This document shows, one piece after another, positions 1 to 8,927 of a stretch of 64,000 bases of DNA. The notes below the pieces were generated by a model. That model saw nothing but the letters and a program-made list of their open reading frames with translations. It did not search any database and was not told the origin of the DNA. Position 1 is the first letter of the stretch. The number at the start of each line of letters is the position of its first letter. Source of the DNA: Streptomyces griseus subsp. griseus (GTDB lineage: Bacteria; Actinomycetota; Actinomycetes; Streptomycetales; Streptomycetaceae); the NCBI RefSeq assembly GCF_003610995.1, contig NZ_CP032543.1, positions 682,001-746,000 on the forward strand. The letters are read 5' to 3'. The position numbers and the translations under genes are program-made.

Positions 1-163
1 AAGCTGCATTTTCCCAGCATATGCAGGCAGAGCAGCTGAGTTGAAGGGTTCTGCCGAGGCAATCCATAACACCGGTCCTATGGAAGATGAGATGTCCCAT
101 CCATGGCATGCCCACACCCATACTCAGCCCGTCCCCACCCCCCTTTGAGTAACCGGAGCAGAA

Positions 164-2548
164 GTGCAACCCACCAGACTCACGGCAGTACTCGCCGCCC
201 TCGCACTGACAGCGGGCCTCGCCGGCAGCCTCGCGACCACCGCCACCGCGGATGACCGGAGCGCCCACAGCGAGTCCCGAGGCCTGCGCCACGGCGCCCT
301 GGAAGCCGAACTCACCCCGGCCCAGGGCAAGGCGCTCGTCCGCAAAGCCCAGGACAAGACAGCCGACACCGCCCGCGCCCTCGGCCTCGGCACCAAGGAG
401 GCGCTGGTCGTCAAGAACGTCGTGAAGGACAACGACGGCACCCTGCACACGCGCTACGAACGCACCTATTCCGGCCTGCCCGTTCTCGGCGGCGACCTGG
501 TCGTGCACACGGCACCCGCCTCGAAGGCGTCCGGCACGGTAGCCACGACCTTCAACACCAAGCATCACATCCGTGTCGCCTCCACCAGCGCCACGCTGAC
601 CAAGGCGCAGGCCGAGGCGAAGGCGCTCAAAACGGCTCGCGCGCTGGACGCCCGGCAGCCCGCCGCCGAAAGCGCCCGCAAGGTCGTCTGGGCCGGCAGC
701 GGTACCCCCAGACTTGCCTGGGAGACCGTGATCGGCGGCCTGCAGGACGACGGCACCCCAAGCCGCCTGCACGTCATCAGCGACGCGGACACCGGCAAGG
801 AGATCACCCGCCACCAGGACATCAAGACGGGCACCGGCAACACCCAGTACAGCGGCTCCGTGACCCTGGACACGACCCGGTCCGGCTCGACGTACCAGCT
901 CACTGACACCACGCGCGGCAGCCACAAGACCTACAGCCTCAACAACGCCACGTCAGGCACCGGCACGCTGATGACCGACGCCGACGACGTCTGGGGCACC
1001 GGCTCCGGCTCCCAGACGCAGACCGCGGGTGCGGACGCCGCCTACGGCGCGCAGAAGACCTGGGACTTCTTCAAGAACACCCTGGGACGCAGCGGCATCC
1101 GCAACGACGGCGTCGCCGCCTACTCCCGCGTCCACTACGGCAGCGCCTACGCCAACGCGTACTGGGACGACAGCTGCTTTTGCATGACCTACGGCGACGG
1201 CTCCGGCAACACCCACGCACTGACCTCGCTGGACATAGCCGCCCACGAGATGGGCCACGGCGTCACCTCCAACACAGCGGGCCTCACCTACAGCGGGGAG
1301 TCCGGCGGACTCAACGAGGCCACCTCGGACATCTTCGGCGCGGGTGTGGAGTTCTACGCCGACAACAGCACCGACGTCGGCGACTACCTCGTAGGGGAGA
1401 AAGTCGACATCAACAGCAACGGTTCGCCGCTGCGCTACATGGACAAGCCCAGCAAGGACGGGAACTCGGTTGACAGCTGGTACTCCGGCCTCGGCAGCCT
1501 CGATGTCCACTACTCCTCGGGCCCCGCGAACCACATGTTCTACCTGCTCTCCGAGGGCAGTGGCAGCAAGACGATCAACGGCTTGGCCTACAACAGCCCG
1601 ACCGCCGACAGTGTCGCCGTCACCGGCATCGGCCGCGACGCCGCCCTGAAGATCTGGTACAAGGCGCTGACGACGTACATGACGTCCAGCACCAACTACG
1701 CCGGCGCCCGCACCGCCGCCCTCAACGCCGCATCCGCGCTCTACGGCACCAACTCCGCCCAGTACGCGGCCGTCGGCAACGCCTTCGCCGGCATCAACGT
1801 GGGCAGCCACATCACCCCGCCGACCAGCGGCGTCACGGTGACCAACCCCGGCAGCCAGGCCTCGGCCGTCGGCACTCCCGTCAGCCTCCAGGTCCAGGCG
1901 AGCAGCACCAACAGCGGCTCCCTCACCTACAGCGCCTCCGGCCTGCCCGCCGGCCTGTCGATCAACGCCTCGACCGGCATCATCTCCGGTACGCCCACCA
2001 CGGCCAAGGCCTACACCACCACCGTCACGGTGACCGACTCCACCGGAACCACCGGCACCGCGGCGTTCACCTGGACGATCAGCACCGGCGGGGGCGGTAG
2101 CTGCACCTCGGCCCAACTGCTCACCAATCCGGGCTTCGAGTCCGGCAACACCGGCTGGACCAACAGCGACGTCATCAACAACGACGTCCGCGAACCGGCC
2201 CACGGCGGTTCCTACACGGCCTGGCTCAACGGCTGGGGCTCCGCACACACCGACACCCTGTCCCAGACGGTGACGATCCCCGCCGCCTGCAAGGCGACCC
2301 TCACCTTCTACCTGCACATCGACACTGCGGAGATATACGCCGGCGTGTACGACAAGCTGGCGCTCACCGCAGGATCGAAGACCCTCGCGACCTACTCGAA
2401 CGCCGACGCAGCCAATGGCTACGCCAAGACGTCCCTCGACCTGTCCTCACTGGCGGGCCAGACGGTGACCCTGAAGTTCACCGGCGTCGAGGACGCGTAC
2501 CTCGCAACCAACTTCGTCGTCGACGACACCGCCCTGACAACCGGCTGA
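164..2548 (+). CDS. Secreted M4-family (thermolysin-like) neutral metalloprotease
   Basis: Zinc endopeptidase predicted to be exported and self-processed. The 794-aa product starts at a GTG preceded by a GGAG-type ribosome site. Residues 1 to about 29 form a Sec signal peptide. A fungalysin/thermolysin-type propeptide with a PepSY-like part follows to about residue 210. The catalytic domain shows HEMGH at residues 361-365 (two zinc His and the catalytic Glu), and NEATSD supplies the third zinc ligand, Glu385. After the M4 C-terminal helical domain, residues about 547-640 form an Ig-like putative domain and about 650-794 a beta-sandwich resembling a proprotein-convertase P or carbohydrate-binding module. 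The family hydrolyses extracellular protein on the N-side of hydrophobic residues. Family assignment is secure; the substrate is not known. Confidence 0.95.
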   Translation: MQPTRLTAVLAALALTAGLAGSLATTATADDRSAHSESRGLRHGALEAELTPAQGKALVRKAQDKTADTARALGLGTKEALVVKNVVKDNDGTLHTRYERTYSGLPVLGGDLVVHTAPASKASGTVATTFNTKHHIRVASTSATLTKAQAEAKALKTARALDARQPAAESARKVVWAGSGTPRLAWETVIGGLQDDGTPSRLHVISDADTGKEITRHQDIKTGTGNTQYSGSVTLDTTRSGSTYQLTDTTRGSHKTYSLNNATSGTGTLMTDADDVWGTGSGSQTQTAGADAAYGAQKTWDFFKNTLGRSGIRNDGVAAYSRVHYGSAYANAYWDDSCFCMTYGDGSGNTHALTSLDIAAHEMGHGVTSNTAGLTYSGESGGLNEATSDIFGAGVEFYADNSTDVGDYLVGEKVDINSNGSPLRYMDKPSKDGNSVDSWYSGLGSLDVHYSSGPANHMFYLLSEGSGSKTINGLAYNSPTADSVAVTGIGRDAALKIWYKALTTYMTSSTNYAGARTAALNAASALYGTNSAQYAAVGNAFAGINVGSHITPPTSGVTVTNPGSQASAVGTPVSLQVQASSTNSGSLTYSASGLPAGLSINASTGIISGTPTTAKAYTTTVTVTDSTGTTGTAAFTWTISTGGGGSCTSAQLLTNPGFESGNTGWTNSDVINNDVREPAHGGSYTAWLNGWGSAHTDTLSQTVTIPAACKATLTFYLHIDTAEIYAGVYDKLALTAGSKTLATYSNADAANGYAKTSLDLSSLAGQTVTLKFTGVEDAYLATNFVVDDTALTTG

Positions 2549-2621
2549 GCGCACGGCCGGCCCGGGGACGTGCCGGCCGGTGACGCACACGGAAGCCCGG
2601 CCAACACAGAGAGGTACTGCC

Positions 2622-3608
2622 GTGATCATCCCTGAAAGCTCTCCCGAAGAGCCTGACAACGCTCTCGTCTCCCAAAGGGTGTCCCGCCGCCGCATGCTCC
2701 TTCTGGGCGGAGCAGTCGGCGTAGTAGCCATCAGCGGCGCCGCCGTCGCCAACGCCGCCGGCCGCAACACCGCCGACACCGGCATCCTCGACTCGGTGAA
2801 GACGGCCGCCTCCGCGTCCAGCACCTGCATGTCGCTGACCACGGAGCAGATGGAGGGCCCCTACTACATCGACTACGAGCTCTTCCGGAAAGACGTGGTC
2901 GAGGACCGCACCGGTATCCCGCTCCTCCTCGTTCTGCGCGTAGTGGACAGCGTGACCTGCCGGCCCATCCGTAACTCCGCCATAGAGATCTGGCACTGCG
3001 ACGCTTCCGGCGTCTACTCCGGCTACATCCAGAACGGCAACGGAGGCGGCGGTGGAACGCCTCCCGGCCCGCCGCCCACCGGAACGCCGACGGCGCCTCC
3101 GGACGGCCCAGGCAGTCCGGGCGATCCGGGCGGGCCTGTGGGTCATGCCACGCCGACCGACGACCTCACGTGGCTGCGCGGCATTCAGATGACCGACGCC
3201 CAGGGGTTCGTCACCTTCCGCACCGTCTTCCCCGGCTGGTATGCCGGTCGCGCCGTCCACGTCCACACCAAGGTCCACACCGGCGGCTCGCGTACTCCCG
3301 ACGGCTACACCGGCGGACGCACCTGTCACACCGGGCAGTTCTACTTCTCCGAAGAGGCGGTCAAGGCCACCGAAAACACCGAGCCCTACTCTGCGAACAC
3401 CATCACCCGGATGCCTCTCGACAACGACTCCATCTACCCGGGAACCGGCACCCAGGGCGGCCTGCTCAACCTCAACTACGACAAGAAGCACATCGAGCGC
3501 GGCGTCATCGGCAACATCACGATGGCAGTCGATCCCAACGCCACCAATGACGGCCAGGGAACACCCGGCGGCCCCGCCCCCACCGCCTCCTCGGCGCCCA
3601 CCCCCTGA
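2622..3608 (+). CDS. Tat-exported intradiol ring-cleavage dioxygenase-like protein
   Basis: Related to protocatechuate 3,4-dioxygenase beta chain and catechol dioxygenases, non-haem Fe(III) enzymes that open catecholic rings between the hydroxyls. The N-terminus has a twin-arginine signal ([10 protein letters not shown]) followed by an Ala-rich hydrophobic stretch, so the enzyme is probably extracytoplasmic. The usual iron ligands are visible as Tyr in DASGVYSGY, Tyr in FPGWYAGR, and two His in VHVHTK. An unusual Pro/Gly-rich insert of about 40 residues separates the first Tyr from the rest. I chose GTG 2622 over the upstream GTG 2580 because GAGAGGT lies at the right spacing; this gives 328 aa. 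It sits 73 nt after the protease gene in the same direction. The substrate is unknown; such secreted forms are often linked to lignin-derived aromatics. Confidence 0.85.
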   Translation: MIIPESSPEEPDNALVSQRVSRRRMLLLGGAVGVVAISGAAVANAAGRNTADTGILDSVKTAASASSTCMSLTTEQMEGPYYIDYELFRKDVVEDRTGIPLLLVLRVVDSVTCRPIRNSAIEIWHCDASGVYSGYIQNGNGGGGGTPPGPPPTGTPTAPPDGPGSPGDPGGPVGHATPTDDLTWLRGIQMTDAQGFVTFRTVFPGWYAGRAVHVHTKVHTGGSRTPDGYTGGRTCHTGQFYFSEEAVKATENTEPYSANTITRMPLDNDSIYPGTGTQGGLLNLNYDKKHIERGVIGNITMAVDPNATNDGQGTPGGPAPTASSAPTP

Positions 3609-3639
3609 CGCGACGACACCAGCACGCCCGACAAACCCC

Positions 3640-3673
3640 GGCGGCCCAGACACCGAACGGAGTCTGGGCCGCC
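3640..3673 (+). terminator. Intrinsic terminator-like hairpin after the dioxygenase gene
   Basis: A perfect 12-bp inverted repeat (GGCGGCCCAGAC / GTCTGGGCCGCC) with a 10-nt loop starts 31 nt after the stop codon. There is no U-tract, which is common in Streptomyces terminators. From 3674 to about 3990 I see no supportable gene. Confidence 0.7.
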
Positions 3674-3989
3674 ATCCTGGCGCCCAGCCGAAGCTGACGC
3701 AAGATTGACAAACCGCTTCGGAGCTTGCGGGCGCGCTGCTCGGCACAGCGCACCTGCCACACGAGGTACTCCCGCATGGCGGGCCACTTCCTGAGACACA
3801 CAGGAGCGGCCCGGCGGAACATCCCGAGCCGCTCCCAGGAGCTCATATGAGTTCTGGTGTTTGCGGCGGTGACTGACACAGCAGCGCTCGCGTTCCCCTC
3901 GGTTATCACGAGGGGCCCGAATACGACGAGGTTCGGCACGTCATATCCGTCCGGGGCTTCCGTCTCCTGCCAGCGCCCGTCTACAGGCC

Positions 3990-4190
3990 GACCCGTTGGT
4001 CTCCTCCCGCAGCTGCAACGACTCGCCCAGCGGTGCCATACCAGTCTCACCGTGGTTGGTGACCGGAGCCAGCACCCGCCACCGTTCTGTGCCTTACACC
4101 GCGTGGACGACTCTCTGTGTGCGGAGAAGTTCGTCGTACATGCCGCTGCCTGCGAAGGAGACTTGCTCGACACGGATGAATCCCACACCC
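3990..4190 (-). pseudogene. Decayed gene fragment, possibly from a SpoIIE/PP2C-type phosphatase
   Basis: On the minus strand two short stretches read like protein but are separated by a stop codon and frame breaks. One reads [20 protein letters not shown] (4125-4184 region). The next contains [12 protein letters not shown] (about 4050-4085), which resembles the GAF-like segment of Streptomyces SpoIIE-family phosphatases. No start codon, ribosome site or continuous frame of normal length exists. Identification rests on remembered family resemblance only, so it is weak. It supports the view that 3.7-6.3 kb is decaying DNA. Confidence 0.25.
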
Positions 4191-4256
4191 TGTCCAGCAC
4201 CAACCGCTCAGCGACCCTCACCATGTCGAAATGCTTTGCTGAGTCGTCCAAATGAG

Positions 4257-4500
4257 ATGAGTTCTAAGGGCCTTGTCGAGCGTTCCTACTACGACGAAGC
4301 GCAGCACAACGGGGACACGGCTCATTCCCTCTTCGATCTCCCAACCCTCGCTAGACAGGACCCGGGCCGAGCAGCGCGCCGATTCAGCACAGCGGTGAAC
4401 GGACACACGGACGCCTACGGCCGGGCTCGTGCAATCTCGCGGACGAAGCTGGCCTCCCTGCTCATGGCCAAGGGTGACCCTCGCCAGGCGGCAGCGCTCG
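4257..4500 (+). pseudogene. C-terminal remnant of an XRE/TPR-type transcriptional regulator
   Basis: The frame reads YYDEAQHNGDTAHSLFDL, then NGHTDAYGRARAISRTKLAS and LLMAKGDPRQAAALG. This matches the tetratricopeptide-like C-terminus common in long Streptomyces helix-turn-helix regulators. The N-terminal HTH domain and the last roughly 30 residues are absent, so only about 80 residues survive. In intact loci such regulators often sit just before a phosphotransferase gene, as here. I regard it as a truncated, non-functional remnant. Confidence 0.55.
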
Positions 4501-4545
4501 GCAGGCTTCAGCGCTGCGAGATCGGATCGCCGCTACGGTTTCCGC

Positions 4546-5408
4546 ATGACTCCTTCGGCATCCGAACCTGCACGTCACGTCCCGAAGCAGGCTTGTTCGG
4601 CGGTCGGATTGGACTCCGACGGAGCCGAGCCTCTCCGCCTGGCCGAGAACCAGATATGGCGACTACCTCGTCAGCGGGTGATCGTACGGATCGCCCGGGA
4701 GGGAGAGAGCGCTGCGGCGGCCCGCGAGGTGCGCGTCGCACGTTGGCTCACCCGGGAGAACGTGCCGGCCGTTCGCCTGGTCGACGTGGAGCAGTTGGTA
4801 GAGGTGGACGGCAGGCCCGTGACCTTCTGGGCGGAACTGCCGCCGCAGCAGCACGGCTCGGTCGAGGATATCGCTGAACTCTTCGCGAGGCTCCACTCCC
4901 TGACCACGCCAGCGATCGAGCTGGGGTATCTCGATCCCTTCGTCAGGGTCGGCGAACGGCTGCACTCGGCCACCACGATCCGCGACGACGACAAGCAGTG
5001 GCTGCATGCCCTGCATAGCGACCTCCTAGCGGCCTGGGCGGAGCGGCCGGCCCGGTCTCCCCGATCGGGCCGTGCACGGTGAGGCCTGGCCCGGCAACAT
5101 CGTCCGCACGGCCGGTGGGGTCCTGATGATGGACCTGGAACGCTCTTCGGGCCCCCGGAGTGGGATCTCGTGTCCACCGCCGTGCGAGCGAAGACCACGG
5201 GCGCCGTCAGCGCACGCGAGTACATCCGCTTCTGTGCGGTGTACGGGTACGACGTGACGGCGTGGGAGGGCTACCCCGTCCTTGCGCACGCCCGTGAGCT
5301 GCGCATGGTGACGTATGCGGCGCAGCACGCAACCCGGAGTGGAGGAGCCAGGCGCAGTACCGGATCGACTGTCTCCGCGGTCGATCCGGCCCGCGACCGT
5401 GGTCGTGA
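4546..5408 (+). pseudogene. Frameshifted aminoglycoside phosphotransferase-family (APH) gene
   Basis: Reading starts at ATG 4546 (MTPSASEPARHVPKQAC). It shows the nucleotide-binding lobe (IWRLPRQRVIVRIAREGESA), the LHSLTTPAIELGYLDPF linker, and then the catalytic loop HGEAWPGNIV and metal-binding MMDLERSS. The frame changes three times: near 5049 (one extra base), near 5155 (one missing, restoring PEWDLVSTAVRAK), and near 5328 (one missing, restoring NPEWRSQAQYRIDCLRG). The stop is at 5406-5408. The intact family phosphorylates small hydroxylated substrates. Three breaks make a functional product unlikely, unless they are sequence errors. Confidence 0.7.
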
Positions 5409-5517
5409 AAGCGAATATTGTGAAGTCAGACTGTCCGCTGTCTCATCTGGTCGGACGATTGTCACGCTTGGAGCAGAGGAGGCTCTACGCCCTTCCCTTA
5501 AGTCTGCGAGACTCGCG

Positions 5518-6234
5518 CTATGCGGCCAAGTCGAATAGCGCTGCGGTGTCTCCCCAAGAGAGGCGTTGTCCTACTGGTTGAGCAAGAGCCACCTCGACGC
5601 CTGACCGCGTGCGGACGTCCGCTCGACGAAGCTGAACCTGTGCCCCCACCACCCCATTCCGCCAAGCACCGCTACGAACAAGATCTCGAAGCCAAAGACT
5701 CAGCGCCCAGGATGTCGAACGCATGAAAACAGGTCCGATCTCTGGCACGGCCTGAAGGCTGAACAGGAACGCCGCCTGCGGAGCCTCTCCTCGACTGATC
5801 CGCATGATTGACTTACGGCATATACCGCCGAAGTGGCAGCCGCAGACGCATCCGTACGGCTCGCTCGATTCAGCGTCTCCGCCACCTCGACAAGGACACG
5901 ACTCACCCACTCCCTCCTCGATCCCCTCTCGGCCGATAAACACGGCCTCTGCGTCTGCGATTCGCACCATTACCTCGTCGACCAAGAGATTCCGTCCCAA
6001 CTCGCCCGATTCGGCAGCACCGAGACATCGTTCCGTCGGCAATGCCTCTGCGATCGCTCGATCAATCTGCCGATCGCAGGACTTGATCAACCACTGCACA
6101 TCGACGGTGGTCGTCTCGACCTGCAGTTCTGCCACTGCCTTGTCACGCATCCACCGCTCCCCCGCTTGAGTCACATCACTCACCTCGTCGCTGTACATCA
6201 CGCCCAGAGAATCCCGGAGAAGGTCGGCTTGCAC
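5518..6234 (-). CDS. Hypothetical protein with a Cys-rich centre (uncertain)
   Basis: A 238-aa minus-strand frame reads without interruption upstream of nothing recognisable. Its N-terminal half looks protein-like, with helical acidic segments such as GERWMRDKAVAELQVETTTV. The middle holds a cysteine cluster (CPC, then CVCGCHFGGIC) that could bind metal. There is no clear ribosome site at the GTG start; GTG 6201 is an alternative. Codon third positions are less G/C-rich than in core genes, consistent with foreign or decaying DNA. The C-terminal third is weakly convincing. I do not recognise a family. Apart from this frame, 5409-6338 contains no gene I can support. Confidence 0.3.
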   Translation of the reverse strand: MQADLLRDSLGVMYSDEVSDVTQAGERWMRDKAVAELQVETTTVDVQWLIKSCDRQIDRAIAEALPTERCLGAAESGELGRNLLVDEVMVRIADAEAVFIGREGIEEGVGESCPCRGGGDAESSEPYGCVCGCHFGGICRKSIMRISRGEAPQAAFLFSLQAVPEIGPVFMRSTSWALSLWLRDLVRSGAWRNGVVGAQVQLRRADVRTRSGVEVALAQPVGQRLSWGDTAALFDLAA

Positions 6235-6338
6235 CGGCCGGCATCAGCCTGTATGGATGCATGCCACTGATCGACCGCCGACAGCCCGACGGTGACGTCC
6301 CCGGACAGCGCGCTCAGCGCCACCCAGGGACGCCTTCC

Positions 6339-7883
6339 CTAAAGCAGGGTCATCGGGTCCTGTTCGGGACCGTGAAGGAAACCGGGCGCCCAGCGAACGG
6401 GAGCACTGGCCGGGAAGAGCGTCACCCGTACGCCGAAATCGATCAGGATTTCCTTTCGAGCCTGTACATCCGCAGCACGGAACCAACGGTCGGCGACCGT
6501 CTCGCCGGTCGGCCGCCGGACCATACCAGGCGCCCGCCGTGGCTCAGCCTCCAGAGCGGCCAGCTCCCGCCCCAGCGCGGCATACCGGTCCCGGAACCAC
6601 GCGGCGTCGTCCGGGGCGTCGTACAGCCCGGCTTCACGGTCGGCTCGCAGCCGTTCACGGCTGGCTCGGGTCTCCGCCACGCGTTCCGCGATGCCATTGC
6701 CCGGGTCGTACACCGTTTCGTAGATCATGCCGTCACCCAGCTCCCGGAGGAACCACTCCTCGACGTAGGCGTCAAGAAGATGAGCATTGATGAGCGGTGC
6801 GGGTCGGCAGTGCTGCGCCTGAAGCCAGCCCTTGTTCCGCGCCGTACACGTGTAGCGCGGTGGGGCGTCTTTCGACGTCTGGGTATAGAGACGCGTATGG
6901 CACTGCCCGCACAGGGCGACCGTGGTCAACAGGTATTCGCGGTTGGATCGGCGGGTCCAGGGAGCCTTTCGGGACAGGATGGCGCTCCTGAGCGCCTCGT
7001 GTGTGGCCCGGTCCCACAGCCCCTCGCAGAGCCGTACAGGGTGACCGTCCCCCCTGCCGAGGACGGGCTTGTTGCGGTGCATCAGGTATCCGAGGGTGGC
7101 CTCTGACAGAAGGATGTTCTTCAGGCTCTGGGGAGACCACGGTCGGCCCCCTGCCGGCTTGCCGTACATCACGGCCAGGTGATCCGCAGGTGAGAGTTCC
7201 CCGGCACGATTGAGACGTGCGGCCTCGCTACTGCAGGTGACGTTGTCAGGATCGGCCAGGATGCGGCGGGCGACGTTCCGCAGTACTTCCGAGGCATGCG
7301 GATGCAGTTCGACCAGGTCAATCTTCCCTCCCATCACCTTCCGGACGTACTGGAAGCCGTACGACGGCTTGCCTTTCGGGCGGCCGGCTGCGCGGGTCTT
7401 GACGGTGGCGTCACGGTTCCTGCGCTGGATCGCGCGCAGTTCCATCTGCGCGCCCCAGGCTTCCATGGTGAAACGGTTCTCGTCGGCGGGGTCGTCGAGG
7501 TTCCAGGCACCGTCGTGCCCGTACGTGACGAGCATCTTCTTCTCGTCCCGCATCTTGTAGCCGGTGTTCAGGCAGTCGACGACGTTGCGGCCGAGCCGGT
7601 CCACCGCTGCCGCGACCAGGCCGTCGTACGGGCCCTTCTCGTCACGGAGCCACGGGCCCAGGCTGGGGCGGGTCACGGGGTCCGTGGCGCCGGAGACCTC
7701 CCAGTCGTCCGCCCAGCCGATGATGTGGGCCCCGACGGAGGCGGCGGCAGTGAGCACGTTCTCGCGCTGGCGCTCAGGCGAAGACGTCGCCAGCTTCACG
7801 CGCGACAGCCGCCGCACTCCGAGCAGGCACTTGCCGCATCCGTCGTAGGGTCGTTCGATCGTGTTGAGGTCCGTACCGCGCAT
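6339..7883 (-). CDS. Large serine recombinase (phage/ICE-type integrase)
   Basis: Site-specific recombinase of the resolvase/invertase superfamily, 514 aa. The N-terminal catalytic domain has the nucleophile Ser27 in RRLSRV, the SPERQ motif and the VDRLGRN motif. It is followed by the recombinase domain (GRPKGKPSYGFQYV; RPWSPQSLKNILL), a zinc ribbon (CGQC then CTARNKGWLQAQHC), and a coiled-coil region rich in Arg/Glu. The start at ATG 7883 has GGAG at 7-nt spacing. The family catalyses attP x attB integration with a covalent Ser-DNA intermediate. No other phage or conjugation genes remain nearby, so this is probably what is left of an integrated element. It lies 67 nt downstream of the yjbQ stop in the same orientation, suggesting the yjbQ 3' end as a target. 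Confidence 0.93.
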   Translation of the reverse strand: MRGTDLNTIERPYDGCGKCLLGVRRLSRVKLATSSPERQRENVLTAAASVGAHIIGWADDWEVSGATDPVTRPSLGPWLRDEKGPYDGLVAAAVDRLGRNVVDCLNTGYKMRDEKKMLVTYGHDGAWNLDDPADENRFTMEAWGAQMELRAIQRRNRDATVKTRAAGRPKGKPSYGFQYVRKVMGGKIDLVELHPHASEVLRNVARRILADPDNVTCSSEAARLNRAGELSPADHLAVMYGKPAGGRPWSPQSLKNILLSEATLGYLMHRNKPVLGRGDGHPVRLCEGLWDRATHEALRSAILSRKAPWTRRSNREYLLTTVALCGQCHTRLYTQTSKDAPPRYTCTARNKGWLQAQHCRPAPLINAHLLDAYVEEWFLRELGDGMIYETVYDPGNGIAERVAETRASRERLRADREAGLYDAPDDAAWFRDRYAALGRELAALEAEPRRAPGMVRRPTGETVADRWFRAADVQARKEILIDFGVRVTLFPASAPVRWAPGFLHGPEQDPMTLL

Positions 7884-7950
7884 TTCTTCTCTCCGTTCGA
7901 GCGCGCATCGTACGGAGAATCGGCGGCCACGCCCCGCTGAACGATCTTGG

Positions 7951-8373
7951 TCAGCTGAGGAAGCTCAGCCGCACCTGACGGTTGTCTTTAGAAACGTTCG
8001 TGTCGACCAGGCACACCGACTGCCAGGTGCCCAGCTCCAGCACTCCCCCGATCACCGGCAGGGTGGCGTGGGGCGGGACGAGGGCGGGGAGTACGTGGTC
8101 GCGGCCGTGGCCCGGGCTGCCGTGGCGGTGTTGCCAGCGGTCGTCCGCCGGGAGCAGGTGGTGGAGGGCGGCGAGGAGGTCGTCGTCGCTGCCCGCGCCC
8201 GTCTCCAGGACGGCGATGCCCGCGGTGGCGTGGGGGACGAAGATGTTCAGGAGGCCGTCCCGGCCGGACGCCGCCCGGGTGAGGAACTCCTCGCACTCCC
8301 GGGTCAGGTCCAGGACGCGCTCGGTCGTACCCGTGGTGATGTGCAGGACAGTGGTGGTGAAGGAATCGGACAT
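7951..8373 (-). CDS. YjbQ/UPF0047 family protein (secondary thiamine-phosphate synthase-like)
   Basis: A 140-aa protein of the YjbQ family, a trimeric fold with a conserved His/Glu site. Members can weakly complement thiamine-phosphate synthase mutants; the true role is unsettled. Conserved blocks seen are NIFVPHATAGIAVLETG, HRHGSPGHGRDHV, and ELGTWQSVCLVDTNV. I start at ATG 8373 because GGAAGGGAAG precedes it at correct spacing; the longer frame begins 33 nt upstream without such a site. The last codons around 7980 are A/T-richer than the rest (TTGTCTTTAGAAACG), which may reflect replacement of the 3' end by element integration. Confidence 0.88.
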   Translation of the reverse strand: MSDSFTTTVLHITTGTTERVLDLTRECEEFLTRAASGRDGLLNIFVPHATAGIAVLETGAGSDDDLLAALHHLLPADDRWQHRHGSPGHGRDHVLPALVPPHATLPVIGGVLELGTWQSVCLVDTNVSKDNRQVRLSFLS

Positions 8374-8465
8374 GGGTCCATCTTCCCTTCCGGACAGCGA
8401 GATCACACGTCCACCCTCCGAGACGCCATTGACCGTGTCCTGACGGGATGACTACGTTCATCGCC

Positions 8466-8549
8466 ATGTTCCGATCAGCTCTGCTCACCTCGCGCGGTCA
8501 CATCGACCTGCTGCGGGTGGCATCCGCCGCGTGTCGTCGCGGCTGCTGA
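8466..8549 (+). CDS. 27-aa putative sulfur-operon leader peptide
   Basis: A short ORF from ATG 8466 to TGA 8549 encodes a 27-residue peptide with the block SRGHIDLLRVASAACRRGC. The pattern (Arg/His, then LLRVxSAxC near the end) matches the Streptomyces family annotated as putative leader peptide, which precedes sulfur and sulfonate assimilation operons. It stands 379 nt upstream of the ssu permease. The two terminal-region Cys codons suggest attenuation in response to cysteine supply, as shown for Cys-rich uORFs in mycobacteria; here that is an inference. Confidence 0.72.
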   Translation: MFRSALLTSRGHIDLLRVASAACRRGC

Positions 8550-8773
8550 CGTTCCCTCAGCGCCCTTCGCGCCTCTTCTGACCGGGCTTTCCTCGCCCGC
8601 TCCTGCCCCATCGGCCGCGCCTTCGCCCTTCCGGTCACGCACCCGTCCGGGCCGCTTCGGTCTGTCGGCAGACCGGGGCCCCGACGCCCTCTGGCCCAGC
8701 GGTCCCCTGGGTCCGACGGTCTCCTGACGTGCCCGGGGCGCCCGGACCCCAGGGTCCCCGTGGCCAGATCGCC

Positions 8774-8851
8774 GGTCCGTTCGGGCCTTTCGGTCCGGGC
8801 ACTGACGTCGCCGGTCCGCTCGGGTCCTTCGGTCCGGGCACAGCCGTCGCC
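8774..8851 (+). repeat. Two-copy 39-bp imperfect tandem repeat
   Basis: Two adjacent 39-bp units (8774-8812 and 8813-8851) differ at a few positions; each contains TTCGGTCCGGGCAC. In one plus frame they read GPFGPFGPGTDVA and GPLGSFGPGTAVA. With neighbouring GAPGPQGPRG this gives a collagen-like Gly-X-Y pattern, and the minus strand reads similarly. They fill the gap between the leader peptide and ssuC, where an intact ssuA might be expected. No ribosome site supports translation. Confidence 0.6.
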
Positions 8852-8927
8852 GTGAGGGCCGGGCGGAGGGGTGAACCGTGGCCAGCGTCGCCGATCACCG
8901 CCTCCAGACGACCTCCGTGGAGCCCCC

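Noticed and set aside
953..2317. 454-codon minus-strand frame opposite the metalloprotease
   Set aside because: Gly/Val-rich antisense shadow; the plus strand carries HEMGH and a signal peptide.
8635..8898. 87-codon minus-strand collagen-like ORF
   Set aside because: No ribosome site; the pattern arises from the 39-bp repeat and reads similarly on both strands, so coding is not supported.
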